DNA from: Symbiodinium natans
Lineage: Eukaryota > Sar > Dinophyceae > Suessiales > Symbiodiniaceae
Direction: 5' to 3'
Length of the DNA: 64,000 nt
NCBI GenBank assembly: GCA_905221605.1
Contig: CAJNDS010001112.1
Coordinates: 1,898,972 to 1,962,971, forward strand
The translations under genes and the position numbers were made by a program. This document shows, one piece after another, positions 53,010-63,672 of this stretch (position 1 is its first letter; each line of letters opens with the position of its first letter). The notes beneath the pieces are model-generated. The model worked only from the letters and a program-made list of their open reading frames with translations. It did no database searches and had not been told where the DNA came from.

Positions 53010-54090
53010 GGCACAGCCGAGCGACGACACGCCCATGGCGGAGGAGCCGCAAGAGGAGGCAGAGGTGAAGGAGGAGGCGGAGGTGAAGGACAGCTTTTTG
53101 CTGGATGTTCGGGGCGACAACATGCAGTACACTGCGTGAAGGCAGGCCCGACTACCTAAACACCGTAAAATCCTAAACCCCAGACCCTAAACCCTAAAAC
53201 CCTTAATTCCTAAAATCCTAAAACCCTAAACCCTAAACCTTCAGACCCTAAACCCCAAACCGCAACCCTCAAACCCTAAACCCTAAACCGCAGGACGAGG
53301 CGAAGGCTGAGCCCAAGGTGAAAGATGAGCTGAAGGAGCCCGAGGTCAAGGATGAGCTGAAGGAAGAGGAGGAGGCTTAGGGTTCAGGGTTTAGGGTTTA
53401 GGGCTTAGGGTTTAGGGTGTAGGGTTCAGGGGGTCGGAGGTTCAGCAAGAGGCAGCGGCACATCGATCCCCTGCCTCTGTTCCAAAGCAAAGACTTCTAT
53501 GCTTGAAGGTTCATGGTACTTATTAACTAATTAATACTGTACTTATAACTGTACTTATAAGCCCCTTAAGTGCCCTAATATAGTTATAATTTGGGTTATC
53601 AGTACAGTTATAATTGGTTACTAAGTAGCATGAACCTCCAAGTGCACCCTACTTCTTGGCAGCCCCGTGGTACCCTTTTGCCCCCCTTTTGGGGGGGTTC
53701 TAGGTTCCTAGATGCTGGGCTGTATCTTTAAGCAATAGAGACGAATATTTAGTGAATGAAACACGACTGCCGGTGGTGCCTTGGATGCAGAAATCAGTGC
53801 AGGGTTTAGCACACTCTCTGCAAGGGTACACTAGGCAATTTACTATGTACACTTTTGAAAAGTTCAAGTTATGTAAGAACCACGGAAATGATCCTTCGTA
53901 CAGGGCATGATTCGCCAGGTGTAGCTTTGCACGCTCCCTTACCCCTGTAGCCTACCATTATGTTAGGGTTTAGGGTTTAGGGTTTAGGGTTTAGGGTGCA
54001 GGGGGGGGGGGGTGGGCGGCAGGTGAAAGAAGAGGTGAAGGAGGAAGATGTCGAGATGAAGGAGGAGGGCGGAAGTGCCTCCCAAAGCTT
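53010..54090 (+). CDS. Acidic Val-Lys-Asp/Glu-Glu repeat exons
   Basis: 53008-53139 reads QAQPSDDTPMAEEPQEEAEV, KEEAEVKDS and LLDVRGDNMQYTA before TGA. 53294-53380 reads DEAKAEPKVKDELKEPEVKD then ELKEEEEA and a stop. 54022-54084 reads VKEEVKEEDVEMKEEGGSAS. The shared VKDE/VKEE unit implies internal amplification in one gene; the stops after the first two pieces would be avoided if donors lie just upstream. A disordered, strongly acidic protein; function unknown. Confidence 0.45.
53505..53640. mobile_element. Inverted-end AT-rich element
   Basis: GGAGGTTCATGCTACTTA-type right end (as complement) pairs with GAAGGTTCATGGTACTTATT at the left. The core contains inverted AACTGTACTTATAA and TTATCAGTACAGTTATAA. 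Confidence 0.65.
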
Positions 54091-54749
54091 TGGATCTCTT
54101 AGGGTTTAGGGTTTAGGGTTTAGGGTGTAGGGTTTAGGGATCTCTGGATTGCCGGCATCCTTTCAGGTTTTGGTGTTTTTTTGCTCCGGGATATGGGACG
54201 GCAGAATCCCTAAACCCTGCACACTCAGCCCCTAAACCCTAAAACCCTAAACCTTATATAAACCCTAAACCCTAAAACCCTATATAAACCCTAAACCCAA
54301 TATAAACCCTAAACCCTATATAAACCCTAAACCTTATATAAACCCTAAACCAACCTAGAGCACCAGTGTCTGAGGGTATGCGGGTCGTGAAGCTCCTAAT
54401 CGAGTGAGGACACTAAACTTGCTGTTCGTGTGCAGGGATGAGGGAATTAGGGCCCTGCATAATCCCGCAAAGGGAATATAGGGGCCCTGGAGGGAATTAG
54501 GGCCGTATAGAATCCCTTAGAGGAGAGAGAGAGAGAGAGAGATATATATATATATAGGAGCCCTAATTCTCTCATTCCCTGCTAACCAACAGAAAGTAAA
54601 CCCCAGGCTTAGGGATGTCTTGGGGCTTCTGGACATGCTTGGAAAGACGGGTTTAGGAGTTGGGATGTAGGGTTTGGGTTTAGGGTTTGGGGTTTGGGGT
54701 TTAGGGTTTAGGGTTTGGGGTTTGGGGTTTGGGGTTTAGGTTTTAGGTT

Positions 54750-54830
54750 TGTAGGAGCTCCTAGACCCTAAAGTCCAAAGCAAGAAGAAAGCGGAGCGCT
54801 CGACCCATGCCTCGGCTGGTCCGCAAGAAA
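54750..54830 (+). CDS. Exon-like island
   Basis: Reads ELLDPKVQSKKKAERSTHAS then AGPQEN. Followed by a 190-base CATA/TATA and GA/TG microsatellite tract (54835-55033). Confidence 0.3.
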
Positions 54831-55439
54831 ACATACATACAGATATACAGATATACACATATACATGTATTCACATATACACGTTTACGTACATACATAC
54901 ATACACATATATATATATATATACAATATGTATATATACACATACATGCATACATACATATACATACATACATATACATACGCACATGCGAGAGAGAGAG
55001 AGAGAGAGTTTGTGTGTGTGTGTGTGTGTGTGACAGGGGCTGCTCTTGGTTAGGGCTGCTGACGCAAGAGCTTCGCAATTCTCGTGCGGGCCGCTGCAGC
55101 TTCTTCAGTGAGCGGTGCATGAGATGCTGGGACATCCACATTCGAGAAATCTGTCAGGTCTTAGTAAAGAATCCTGGCAGAAAAAGTGAATGACGACATG
55201 ACTGAGTAATGGCATGAGGTTTCATTGGACGCCGGAACAAAGCAGACCAGAAGCAGCATGACTCCAGGATCCGCCAGATGTGTTCTTCAATTGCCCCTGC
55301 TCTCTTACATCGTATCTGTGGTCAGGTGTTGAAGAGAGGACGTAATTTGGCCCGATGGCCCCGAATCGATGGACGCCAAACCTATAATTCGAGGGACCCT
55401 CAACCCTAAACCCCTTAACCCTAAACCCTAACTCTTGAT

Positions 55440-56310
55440 GGGCTACCAGCACCATGGGCCAGCACTCCGCCCGCCCTTGCTGCGATCCTCCACAACGCCG
55501 CACTGATGAAGGCCTGGCTCTCTTAAGACGGCAACCGGAACCCGAGAAGCAAAGTCCTTTAAGCCCTGTGTAAGCAGTCCAGCTTGCAGCTCCCACAGCT
55601 AACCCCTGAAGCCCTAGAGCCCGGATCCCCGCCCATGCCTGATATGGAGTTTTGCACCACCCCCCCCCCCCCCCCCCCCCCCCCTTCCCCCACCCCCCAT
55701 TTCAGAAAGCCCAGTTGAGCGTTTGGTTTTTGGTTAGGGCATGGGGTTGAAATGGGCGCGAGCCCTGGCCAACTTGTCCGAGGCGCGTCTGAGGAGCCAC
55801 TCACGGGCTTTCTGCTCCGCCAACACTGGGGCACCCGCTGGGAGTGGCAGAAGGCAGGTCGGACTCGGGGGGGCACAAAGTGTCTCATATGGGGGTCGGA
55901 ATAATTTCTAATAGTATTCTTCGGTGATAGTCCCTATATAGTTCTACTAACATAACCCCTGAACCCCAAACCCCAAACCCTAAACCCTAAACCCAAAACC
56001 CAAAACCCAAAACGCAATTAATAGGGCCCCTGTATTAGGATGGCTTAGGGTTGAGGAGGCTTCAACCCCCGGGATCCAAAACTTCCAAAGCCCCACCCCC
56101 CTCCCCAACCCCGCAAAAAGTTTAGGGCTTAGGGTTTAGGGTATAGGGCTTCCCTCAAAGGCCCCAGAACTTGCGCTCACAGTGCTCATGGAGAGATAGG
56201 TTCAGGACCCGGCCTTTCCTGAGGGGTCCGTTGACACTTCGCGTGGAAATCTTTGAGCAACAGCAAGGTCCTGCCAGTGAGCTAACAAGCTGGCAGGATC
56301 AACCGCTATA
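55440..56310 (+). CDS. Exon-like islands, unknown product
   Basis: 55442-55555 reads TSTMGQHSARPCCDPPQRRT then DEGLALLRRQPEPEKQS. 55770-55862 reads NLSEARLRSHSRAFCSANTG. 56220-56312 reads LRGPLTLRVEIFEQQQGPAS then ELTSWQDQPLYP, ending at a TATCCCCCTTGGGAAT introner (56307-56397). A 27-C homopolymer lies at 55658-55684. Confidence 0.35.
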
Positions 56311-56397
56311 TCCCCCTTGGGAATTCTTCTTTTTTTGTTTATATAAAGCCCAAGTGGATGTTACAATATTATTTTATTAAGGTTCTAAGGGGAGTAT
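56307..56397. mobile_element. TATCCCCCTTGGGAAT-family element
   Basis: TATATCCCCCTTGGGAATTC ... TTTATATAAAGCCC ... ATTAAGGTTCTAAGGGGAGTATA. Relatives at 22337 (a proven intron), 48248-48346 and 49569-49800 (a longer, rearranged copy). Confidence 0.75.
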
Positions 56398-57052
56398 AGA
56401 CAAGTGATCCTGCATCCATATAGAGACCTAGCCAACTGGGGGTTGCCAGATGTTAGGCCCTTGAGTACACCCTGAACTACAAGTGCAGTCGACACCCTCT
56501 GTTGCCCCTAGCTAAGATGAGGAAGATGATACACCCCCAGCTGCACCATAAAGATCCAGGCCTGAGTCCTACAGCCCCTCATCCCCCCACCTCAGGTGCT
56601 CGCAGATCCATGGCACCTGCGCACGTTCTCCTGGCCCCGGGGACGTGAGGCCGCACCGCATGACCTGCCTTCTTGTTTGTCATCTTCAGACCAAAGGAAG
56701 CTGGTGCTTGAGTTTTTGAAGCAAGCCGGAAGCCGTGTCTAATTTGGCCTTCGATATCGGGCGTCGGGATGAACACAAAGGAGGTGGACTTCTTAGGAAC
56801 TTTTCTCTTGGCCGAGGCAGACTGCGTAGAGATGTCTGAAGTCGTCCAGGCGGGCAGCTTTTTCCCTGCAACCTCTCAAAATTTCTGAGCCCTTGCTACA
56901 ACCCCTACGTAAAATGTAAGCTGTTATCAAACTAGTTATCGAAGTTGGAGACCCAAGAAGAGCGTTGAGAACTCCTTCCAATCCCCGAATCCAGTACTCC
57001 TCTTGGCATGGAACATTGTGTGCCTTGAGCTCGCAAACACCAGCTTTGTAAG

Positions 57053-57276
57053 CCCTAAACCCTAAACCCTAAACCCTAAACCCTAAACCCTAAACCCTAA
57101 ACCCTAAACCCTAAACCCTAAACCCTAAACCCTAAACCCTAAACCCTAAACCCTAAACCCTAAACCCTAAACCTAAACCCTAAACCCTAAACCCTAAACC
57201 CTAAACCCTAAACCCTAAACCCTAAACCCTAAACCCTAAACCCTAAACCCTAAACCCTAAACCCTAAACCCTAACC
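57053..57276. repeat. Longest pure CCCTAAA array (about 32 units)
   Basis: 224 bases, almost perfect, with one short unit (CCTAAA) near 57172 and CCCTAACCC at the right end. It lies inside the chromosome arm, not at a visible chromosome end. Confidence 0.95.
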
Positions 57277-58964
57277 CTGGGACTCGCCCCACGCCACAGC
57301 AAAGAAACAAGAGCAAGGAGCTTATCAGACAGAGGGCTCCTCCAGCCGTGGCAGGAGATGGCCACAAAAGGAACACAACTTACCGCCCACCCTAAAGAGC
57401 CCGGGGTTTAGGGTTTAGGGTTTAGGGCTTAGGGTTTCCCATAACACACCCTAAGGGTCTACTTGGGCCCTAAAGTTCCTGCTTTGCAGGGACTTCGGAG
57501 CCCAAGCATTTAAAAAAACAAACAGAGGTGGGGTTTAGGGTTTAGGGTTTAGGGTTTAGGGTTTAGGGTTTAGGGTTTAGGGTTTAGTGGACCCTTAGGG
57601 ACATGGAAGGTACGACTTCAGGGAGCCGATTTAGAGGGAAACTCCCCAATGGGAGGCTGAAGGAGGTCTTGGGGGCCCTTAGGGGTGACATAGAGGTTTT
57701 AGGGTTTACAGGGTTTAGGGTTTTTTGGGTTTTGGGTTTGGGGTTTGAGTTTAGTTTAGGATTTACGGGAAAAAGGGTCCAGTGGATGTGGAGTGTTTTT
57801 GGCGTCCTTCTCTCAGGTTGGAGGAGGTGGAGTATGCTCGCGGTTTTGCTGGACTTGCTTGAGGTTTAGGTCTTGAGGGTAGTTTCAGTGCCTAGCCGAA
57901 GACCCATCGTGCCAGCTGACGTGACGAGCCTGGGTTCAAAAGGATTTATAGGGTTTAGGGTACCTAGGGTTTATAGTGTTTATAAGTTTCTACGGTTTAT
58001 CGGGTTTAGAGGGTTTAGAGGGTTCATGGGGTTGATAGCGTTGTTAGGGTTTGTAGGGTTTCATAGGGTTTAAAGGGTTAGGGTTCAGGGCTGCAAAAAA
58101 AGGTGGAGAACCTCTGGCTCGTGGATCCACAGGCCGGAGCCTGAGAAACCCTAAACCCTAAACCCTAAACCCTAAACCCTAAACCCTAAACCCTAATCGA
58201 GAGGTCTAAAGGCCGGAGTGCTCGAGGTGTACAGGCAGGTGTGTAGGGATGAGGGCTTGTAGGGTTTTCAGGGTTTTGGGCGATTTGAGGGCTTATAGGG
58301 ATTTAGGGTGTTGGGAGTTGGGAGATTTTTTTCCGTGGTTTTGCTTGGATTCTTTAGGATGTTGGGGGTGCCCTACAGGGCTTAGGGCACAGTCAAGTCA
58401 TATAGCTTGGCCCCCTTCCTTAAGAAGGAATTAAAATGCCCCCCTGGTACTAGAATCCCGATGAAGGACTGCTAGTATAGGGGGAACATCCCAAGTTAAA
58501 CCCTAAACCATAAACCCTAAACCCCCGACAGATGTGGAGAAGGGTATGCTGACCCTGGTTGGTTCGTTACTGGTGGTCAATGCACCCACTCTAGAGATCT
58601 CGACAGGAGTTGCCTCGCCCGCTTGTGCCAATGTGAGAGTCGAAACCGCCTAAACCGGTCTTGAGCCGGCGTTCAGGTTTTGTGTAGTTTTGCATAGCTA
58701 CCGGCCCGAGGGCTTTCCGGTTCGGCTTAGGGTTTAGGGTTTAGGGTTTAGGGTTTAGGGACATACCTACTAAGGCCCATAGTGCTGTCCTAAAAAGAAG
58801 CCGTCATCAAATAATTAAGCCCTTATGAACCCCCGAAGTCTCAAAACAAAAGCCCTGAACCTCTAACCCCAAATCTGAAACCCTAAGCCCTAAACCCTAA
58901 ATTGCTGTCCAAGTGTGAGCACTTAAACCCTAAACCCTAAACCCTAAGCCATAGAATTCCCAAA

Positions 58965-59045
58965 AGCCTGCATCACCGGGAAGTGCCGGCTGAAGGTCTC
59001 CGTAGTGCCGCTTGGCGCGCGTGCGGAGGCTCCTAGAGGTCGCCC
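58965..59045 (+). CDS. Exon-like island, beta-strand-like
   Basis: Reads ACITGKCRLKVSVVPLGARA then EAPR. The alternation resembles beta strands and could belong to the PH-like protein that ends at 60558, about 1.4 kb downstream. This link is a guess. Confidence 0.3.
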
Positions 59046-59075
59046 CGCCACTATCAGTCTGGGTTTCTGTTAGGA

Positions 59076-59320
59076 AGGGTTTAGGGTTTATAGGGTTTAT
59101 AGGGTTTATAGGGTTTTATAGGGTTTATAGGGTTTATAGGGTTTATAGGGTTTATAGGGTGCATAGGGTTTATAGGGTTTGTGGGGTTTGTGGGGTTTTT
59201 AGGGTTTTTAGGGTTTTTAGGTATTTTAGGGTTTTTAGGGTTTTTAGGGTTTAGGGTTTAAAGGGCTTAAAGGTCTAAAAGGTTTAAAGAGGGCTTAAAG
59301 GGCTTAAAGGGTTTAGGGGT
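59076..59320. repeat. Array of variant units TTTATAGGG and TTTTTAGGG
   Basis: About ten 9-base TTTATAGGG units (59086-59190), then TTTGTGGGG, then TTTTTAGGG 9-10-base units (59195-59245), then AAAGGGCTT units. The unit has drifted and been re-amplified locally. Confidence 0.9.
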
Positions 59321-59427
59321 TACGGTTTAGGGCAGTCTTGGAGGCGCCTGAGGCACTTGAGAGAGACCTCTTTGAAAAGGGGCAGTTTAGGATTAGGGTT
59401 TAGGGTGAGAGTTGGTGTTTTGGCTTA

Positions 59428-59535
59428 AACCCTAAACCCTAAACCCTAAACCCTAAACCCTAAACCCTAAACCCTAAACCCTAAACCCTAAACCCTAAAC
59501 CCTAAACCCTAAACCCTAACCCTAAACCCTAAACT
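59428..59535. repeat. CCCTAAA array
   Basis: About 15 units, nearly perfect, opposite in orientation to the variant array just upstream. Confidence 0.95.
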
Positions 59536-59659
59536 TGTACCTGTCAAGGAGGAGGGCTAAGAGTGGAACCGAGCCCCCAACACTTAGACCAACCCCCCCA
59601 CCGGAGGTGAAGAGACGCCCGCGGGGTTTGCGCTGGTGCGGCGGAACGGCCAGGAGGGC

Positions 59660-59684
59660 ATACCCCTCAATGAAGGAATACTCC

Positions 59685-59721
<37 letters not shown>

Positions 59722-59777
59722 GTCCCTTAATAGGATGTAAGGCATATTCCTTATTTAAGGGATATTGGGCTCTTTGC
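59660..59777. mobile_element. CCCAAAGAGCCCAATA relative with (TA)n centre
   Basis: Right end GGGATATTGGGCTCTTTGCG is clear. The centre has become a TA dinucleotide run at 59688-59718. The left end is degenerate. Confidence 0.6.
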
Positions 59778-59877
59778 GAACATGCTGATAAATAGAGCGA
59801 CAGGGTTTGTGGGGGTTTGGCGGCTTTGAGGTACTTCCCTACACGCTGACATCAGAGCTCTTGAGGTTCATAGGTTG

Positions 59878-59978
59878 CGATGTTCCCCCTTATACTGTAA
59901 CAGTCCTTAGTAGGGATTGTAGTAGGGGCGACTGTAATCCCTACTAAGGACTGTTGGTGTAAGGCGGAACCTCCCAAT
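59878..59978. mobile_element. Inverted-end element, GATGTTCCCCCTTATAC family
   Basis: Ends GATGTTCCCCCTTATACTG / GTAAGGCGGAACCTCCC with inner AACAGTCCTTAGTAGGGATT / AATCCCTACTAAGGACTGTT exactly inverted. Relatives: 7299-7370, 25253-25346, 25917-26019, 43014-43101, 48470-48527, 50516-50627 and 58440-58494. Confidence 0.78.
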
Positions 59979-60399
59979 TCATGGGCCCCAAAGGGGCGTA
60001 GGCTCTAGGCTTATCATCCGGCCTTCCCAGGTGCTTGGTGTAGGTGGCCTTTTCCTTCGTACGGAATCTTCAAAGCCCTTACCCTAAGGCCCCAATTAGC
60101 GCAAAGTAGATGTTTTATAGACTTTAGACCCCACTGTCGGTATTATTTGTATACTTGGAGCAGGGGGGTGGGGCAAGAAAGTTACGACGTTTTGGTATTC
60201 CAAAATTATCTACGACTATTGCCTATTTGCGCTTAGTTATTGCCAGTCTTATCGTCATTCCTTTTCATCCGTAGCCTGTCCTTAGCATTGTCTTTACCTC
60301 TCTTGTCATTCACCAGGCTCTTTTTCCGTCCCTGCACTTACAGACATTTCATGGCACCTTTTTGTGAGTTGTAGTCAACCGTGCTTTTATTAGGGTTTC

Positions 60400-60558
60400 A
60401 TGGAAGCAATAATTCAGTCAATACCAAGACCCCCCGAAATACAGAATTCCCTTGAGGAACTGGTCTTCTGCGCACCTTCCCCGGAGTTGCGGGGGCAGTG
60501 GCTGGCGGCCTTCCGAGACCTTCTGACCTTGGCGAAGAAAGGTGGAATGGGGAGCTAA
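60400..60558 (+). CDS. Terminal exon of a PH-domain-like protein
   Basis: Open from 60400 to TAA at 60556-60558. After IQSIPRPPEIQNSLEE it reads LVFCAPSPELRGQWLAAFRD followed by LLTLAKKGGMGS. A strand ending in F-x-A then an S/P-x-E-x-R-x-x-W-x-x-A-x-x-x-L helix is the usual end of a pleckstrin-homology domain (phosphoinositide or protein binding), where the conserved Trp sits in the final helix. The rest of the domain is not visible nearby, so it must lie in upstream exons. The minus-strand open frames here are shadows of a TATG/CATA microsatellite. Confidence 0.5.
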   Translation: MEAIIQSIPRPPEIQNSLEELVFCAPSPELRGQWLAAFRDLLTLAKKGGMGS

Positions 60559-60691
60559 GGTTTGTGTGGCAATGGTCTTGGGTGGGCGCTTCAGAGAGAA
60601 GGGGGAGAGAGATGTATGTGAGTGTGTGCGTGTGTGTGTAGAAGTACATGTAGAAACACATATACATGTGCATGTGTCTACGAATAAATAA

Positions 60692-60796
60692 TTGTATGTA
60701 TGTATGTATGCATGCATGCATGTATGTATGTATGTATGTGTGTATGTATGTGTGTATGTATGTATGTATGTATGTATGTATGTATGGATGTATGGA
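60692..60796. repeat. (TATG)n microsatellite
   Basis: TATG/CATG four-base units over about 105 bases. Similar CATA runs at 51827-51868 and 54888-54985. Confidence 0.95.
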
Positions 60797-61428
60797 TGTA
60801 TAGATATACGTATGTACAAAAAAGCATGTTGTATACTCCATATTTTGAATTCACAGGCGCGATGGGATAGATGTGTGTGTGTGTGTGTTGAGTGGTAGAC
60901 AACAGGGAGAGTTCAGGGTGAGCAGCTGTAGTCTCTGTGTGCACGATGCTGACTGAAAGAGCTGTGCATGTAGCCAGTTAAAGGATCGATGTCTGCGCAT
61001 CTTGGTAACCTAAGAGGCGGAGAGATCCCCCCAAATCGTAATTTCTCCACATGCTGTCGCAGAGCTCAGGAACCCCCAACACGCTTCCTGTGTGTGCAAA
61101 CCTATGCTGCCAGGTGCTCACGATCCGGACCAACTCCAATAGTATTTACAAGCCCAGAGACCTGAACCTCAACACAAGTATCAACCTATAGTGTTTAGGG
61201 CTTAGGGTCTAGGGTTTCGGATTTAGGTTTAGGGTTTGGAGGCAGCAGCCCCTGCCTACATCCCACATGAACTATCTTTGACAAGCTGGGAGCCCAGAGC
61301 ACAGGCTTGGGGACCAATTAGACCTGAACATTTTGGGTCTTCTAAGTCTTCTATCCGATGCTACTCTATTCCCAATTAAGGTATACGAACCCGATACCCG
61401 GTTCAGGGTTCATGTGGTCCCCAAGCCC

Positions 61429-61589
61429 TAAGCCCTAAACCCTAAACCCTAAGCCCTAAACCCTGAACCCTAACCCTAAACCCTAAACCCTAACCCTAAA
61501 CCCTAAACCCTAAACCCTAAACCCTAAACCCTAAACCCTAAACCCTAAACCCTAAACCCTAAACCCTAAACCCTAAACCCTAAACCCTA
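61429..61589. repeat. CCCTAAA array
   Basis: About 22 units, with CCCTAAG and CCCTAAC variants in the left part and pure units in the right part. Immediately right of a GGTCCCCAAG introner end. Confidence 0.95.
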
Positions 61590-61768
61590 GCAAGCTGGGC
61601 CAGGCTTGCCGCGACCGGCGGAGAGGCCCAGAGACCCGGGGATGGCCGCAGGTGCAGCAGGCGCGTTGGCAATCTTTCTACACTTAGTTGCTGAGTTTAG
61701 GGTTTAGGGTTTAGGGTTTAGGGTTTAGGGTTTAGGGTTTAGGGTTTAGGGTTTAGGGCTGTTTTTGG

Positions 61769-61876
61769 TACTTAGTTGCTGAGTGAGTACACTTTACACT
61801 TTTTGGGATACTAGAATCCCCGATAGAACTGAAGGTGTACACTTTTTTGGGGGCTTATGAACTCAGCAGCTAAGTA
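61769..61876. mobile_element. LTAG-family element next to a duplicated end
   Basis: TACTTAGTTGCTGAGTGAGT / CTCAGCAGCTAAGTA ends and the full family core. A second copy of ACTTAGTTGCTGAGT lies at 61682, across a telomere-like array. Confidence 0.82.
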
Positions 61877-62380
61877 CAGGAACCTTACTTGAGGACCCAA
61901 TGAACCATACTTGAGGGTTTAGGGGTTTGGGGACCACGTGGACCGAAAGATTCCTAGACCTTAGGATCCGAGAATTTAAGGTTCATTTGGTTTTCAAGGG
62001 AGGGCCCAGAATGAGCCCCTCAGTATACTGAGCGTGTCTTGGTGTGCAAGCACCCACAGTTCGCAACCCTATTTAGGGCGATTGTCAGGGAGAGATGCCG
62101 CTGGGTGGTCTTGTCTGTCTGCTTTTGGTTTTGCTTGAAGGGGATGGGGGGGGGGTAGTTGCGGCAGTGGCTGTTGTGGCACGACTAACCGGCTGCCCAA
62201 TGAGCAGGGTTTTGGGTTTAGGGTTTATAAGGGTTTAGGGTTTAGGGTTAAGGGACAGGTGCGGCATGGCGGGGGCATCTTTTCACCGTTCCCCCCCCCA
62301 AGTAAACCCCAAAGCCAATTGCCATCTTCACAGCACAGCTCCTTATCCGTCCTAACTAAGCCTCCTCAGCACTGTTCTAC

Positions 62381-62720
62381 CCTAAACCCTAAACCCTAAA
62401 CCCTAAACCCTAAACCCTAAACCCTAAACCCTAAACCCTAAACCCTAAACCCTAAACCCTAAACCCTAAACGCTCTGCGGGTTGAGCTTCCGGAGGCCCT
62501 GGCCCATCTCCTTCGAAGGGCAAAGGCCGAGGTAAGGGCCCTCAGGGCCCAGCCCCTCCGCCCAAAGCCAAGGCCGCGCCTGTTTTTCTAATAGGGTTTA
62601 GGGTTTGGGGTTTGGGGTTTAGGGTTTAGGGTTTAGGGTTTAGGGTTTAGGGTTTAGGGTTTAGGCTTTAGGGTTTAGGGTTTTGGTTTTAGGGTTTAGG
62701 GTTTATAGGGTTTATAGGGT
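62381..62720. repeat. CCCTAAA array and TTTAGGG array around an exon-like island
   Basis: 12-13 CCCTAAA units at 62381-62470; TTTAGGG units at 62594-62720. The island with the GAG|GTAAGG donor lies between. Confidence 0.9.
62470..62590 (+). CDS. Exon-like island with GT donor
   Basis: Starts where a CCCTAAA array ends and reads ALRVELPEALAHLLRRAKAE up to GAGGTAAGG, a good donor at 62532. Amphipathic helix, unknown protein. Confidence 0.4.
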
Positions 62721-63197
62721 TCTTAAGGGAGGGGGGGTTCGATGGGGGGGTAGGTACCTAAGGTTCGATAGGGAGCCTTAGGGAGGCAGTGGGGAGTGTG
62801 AGGGACAGGGGCGTCCCTTGGACTTCCCCTCCCGTAAGGTTCGGGCCGTACTGAAAAGCGGAGGGTAAGGAAGGCCAAGAAAGGCTGCCTCTCAACTATA
62901 GGCCTCTAGTTATATCGTTAGGGCTCTAGGATAGGGGTCCCACATGATATGTGTTTGAGTGCAACTACATAACAGTACGCTTTCTGAGCAGGGAGCCGAA
63001 AAAACCAGCGAAAACCCATGAGGGTGAGTGGGGCCCGGATGGTGTTTTGGTGTTCACTTCCTAGGATTGTTTCGTGCAGCACCCTTGGGGCATCTGACAG
63101 GACTTGACAGGACCTGCACAGGAGCTGCTGCGAGCATCTTCCCGGCAGCTTTTGCAACACCAGGCATCAGAGTAGAGGGAGCCCCTCTCCGCCCGCC

Positions 63198-63535
63198 ATG
63201 AGCCCCGACTGCTTCGTGGCCGCGCGCCATGCCGCGCCCCGCGCCGCGAACTCCGCGAACGGGCCCTCGGCAAGGGTGGCGCCGACAGCCACACAGCGGG
63301 TTGCGCAGGGAAGCTTGGCTTTGAACAGCATTTTGTTGTGCGAGTGCTCCTTCCTTGGGGAGCAGTTGACGACTAAAACTTGGGACCGTCTACCCTACTT
63401 CTTACTACGGTAATATGAACCCTACACCCCCTTAGGCTTCTTTTGGTCCTGAAGGTTTTGGACTATTCAAGAAGTCTTTGCTTGACTCGCGAGGGGATGT
63501 TCTCGCCTGCCCGGGCTTTCTGCGGGGATATTCTT
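63198..63535 (+). CDS. Possible first exon(s) of a gene
   Basis: ATG at 63198 reads MSPDCFVAARHAAPRAANSA then NGPSARVAPTATQRVAQGSL and LALNSILLCECSFLGEQLTT. The amino part is Ala/Arg/Ser-rich like an organelle presequence. The frame meets an element with GGGACC...GGTCCTGAAGG ends (about 63380-63455). After it, 63460-63535 is open again. No domain recognised. Confidence 0.35.
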
Positions 63536-63589
63536 AGGGTTTAGGGTTTAGGGTGTCAACGGGAACATCAGCCAAGCCCCAAACCTTAC

Positions 63590-63672
63590 CTGGGACTCTA
63601 GTTTACCCACAGCTTGGCAGCTACTACAGTTAATTAGGAGGTAGAACGCATAAAACTGCAGGTAAAGAGGGT
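63590..63672. mobile_element. Element of the TTTACCCACAG / AACTGCAGGTAAA family
   Basis: Ends GTTTACCCACAG / ACTGCAGGTAAA with GGTAGAAC in the core. Relatives at 7693-7780, 13967-14060 and 14985-15057. Confidence 0.6.

Noticed and set aside
57053-57276. A true chromosome end
   Set aside because: Unique sequence and exon-like islands continue on both sides; the array is interstitial.
60398-60944. Minus-strand open frames with Tyr-Ile-His-Thr repeats
   Set aside because: They translate a TATG/CATA microsatellite; the coding signal here is the plus-strand frame 60400-60558.
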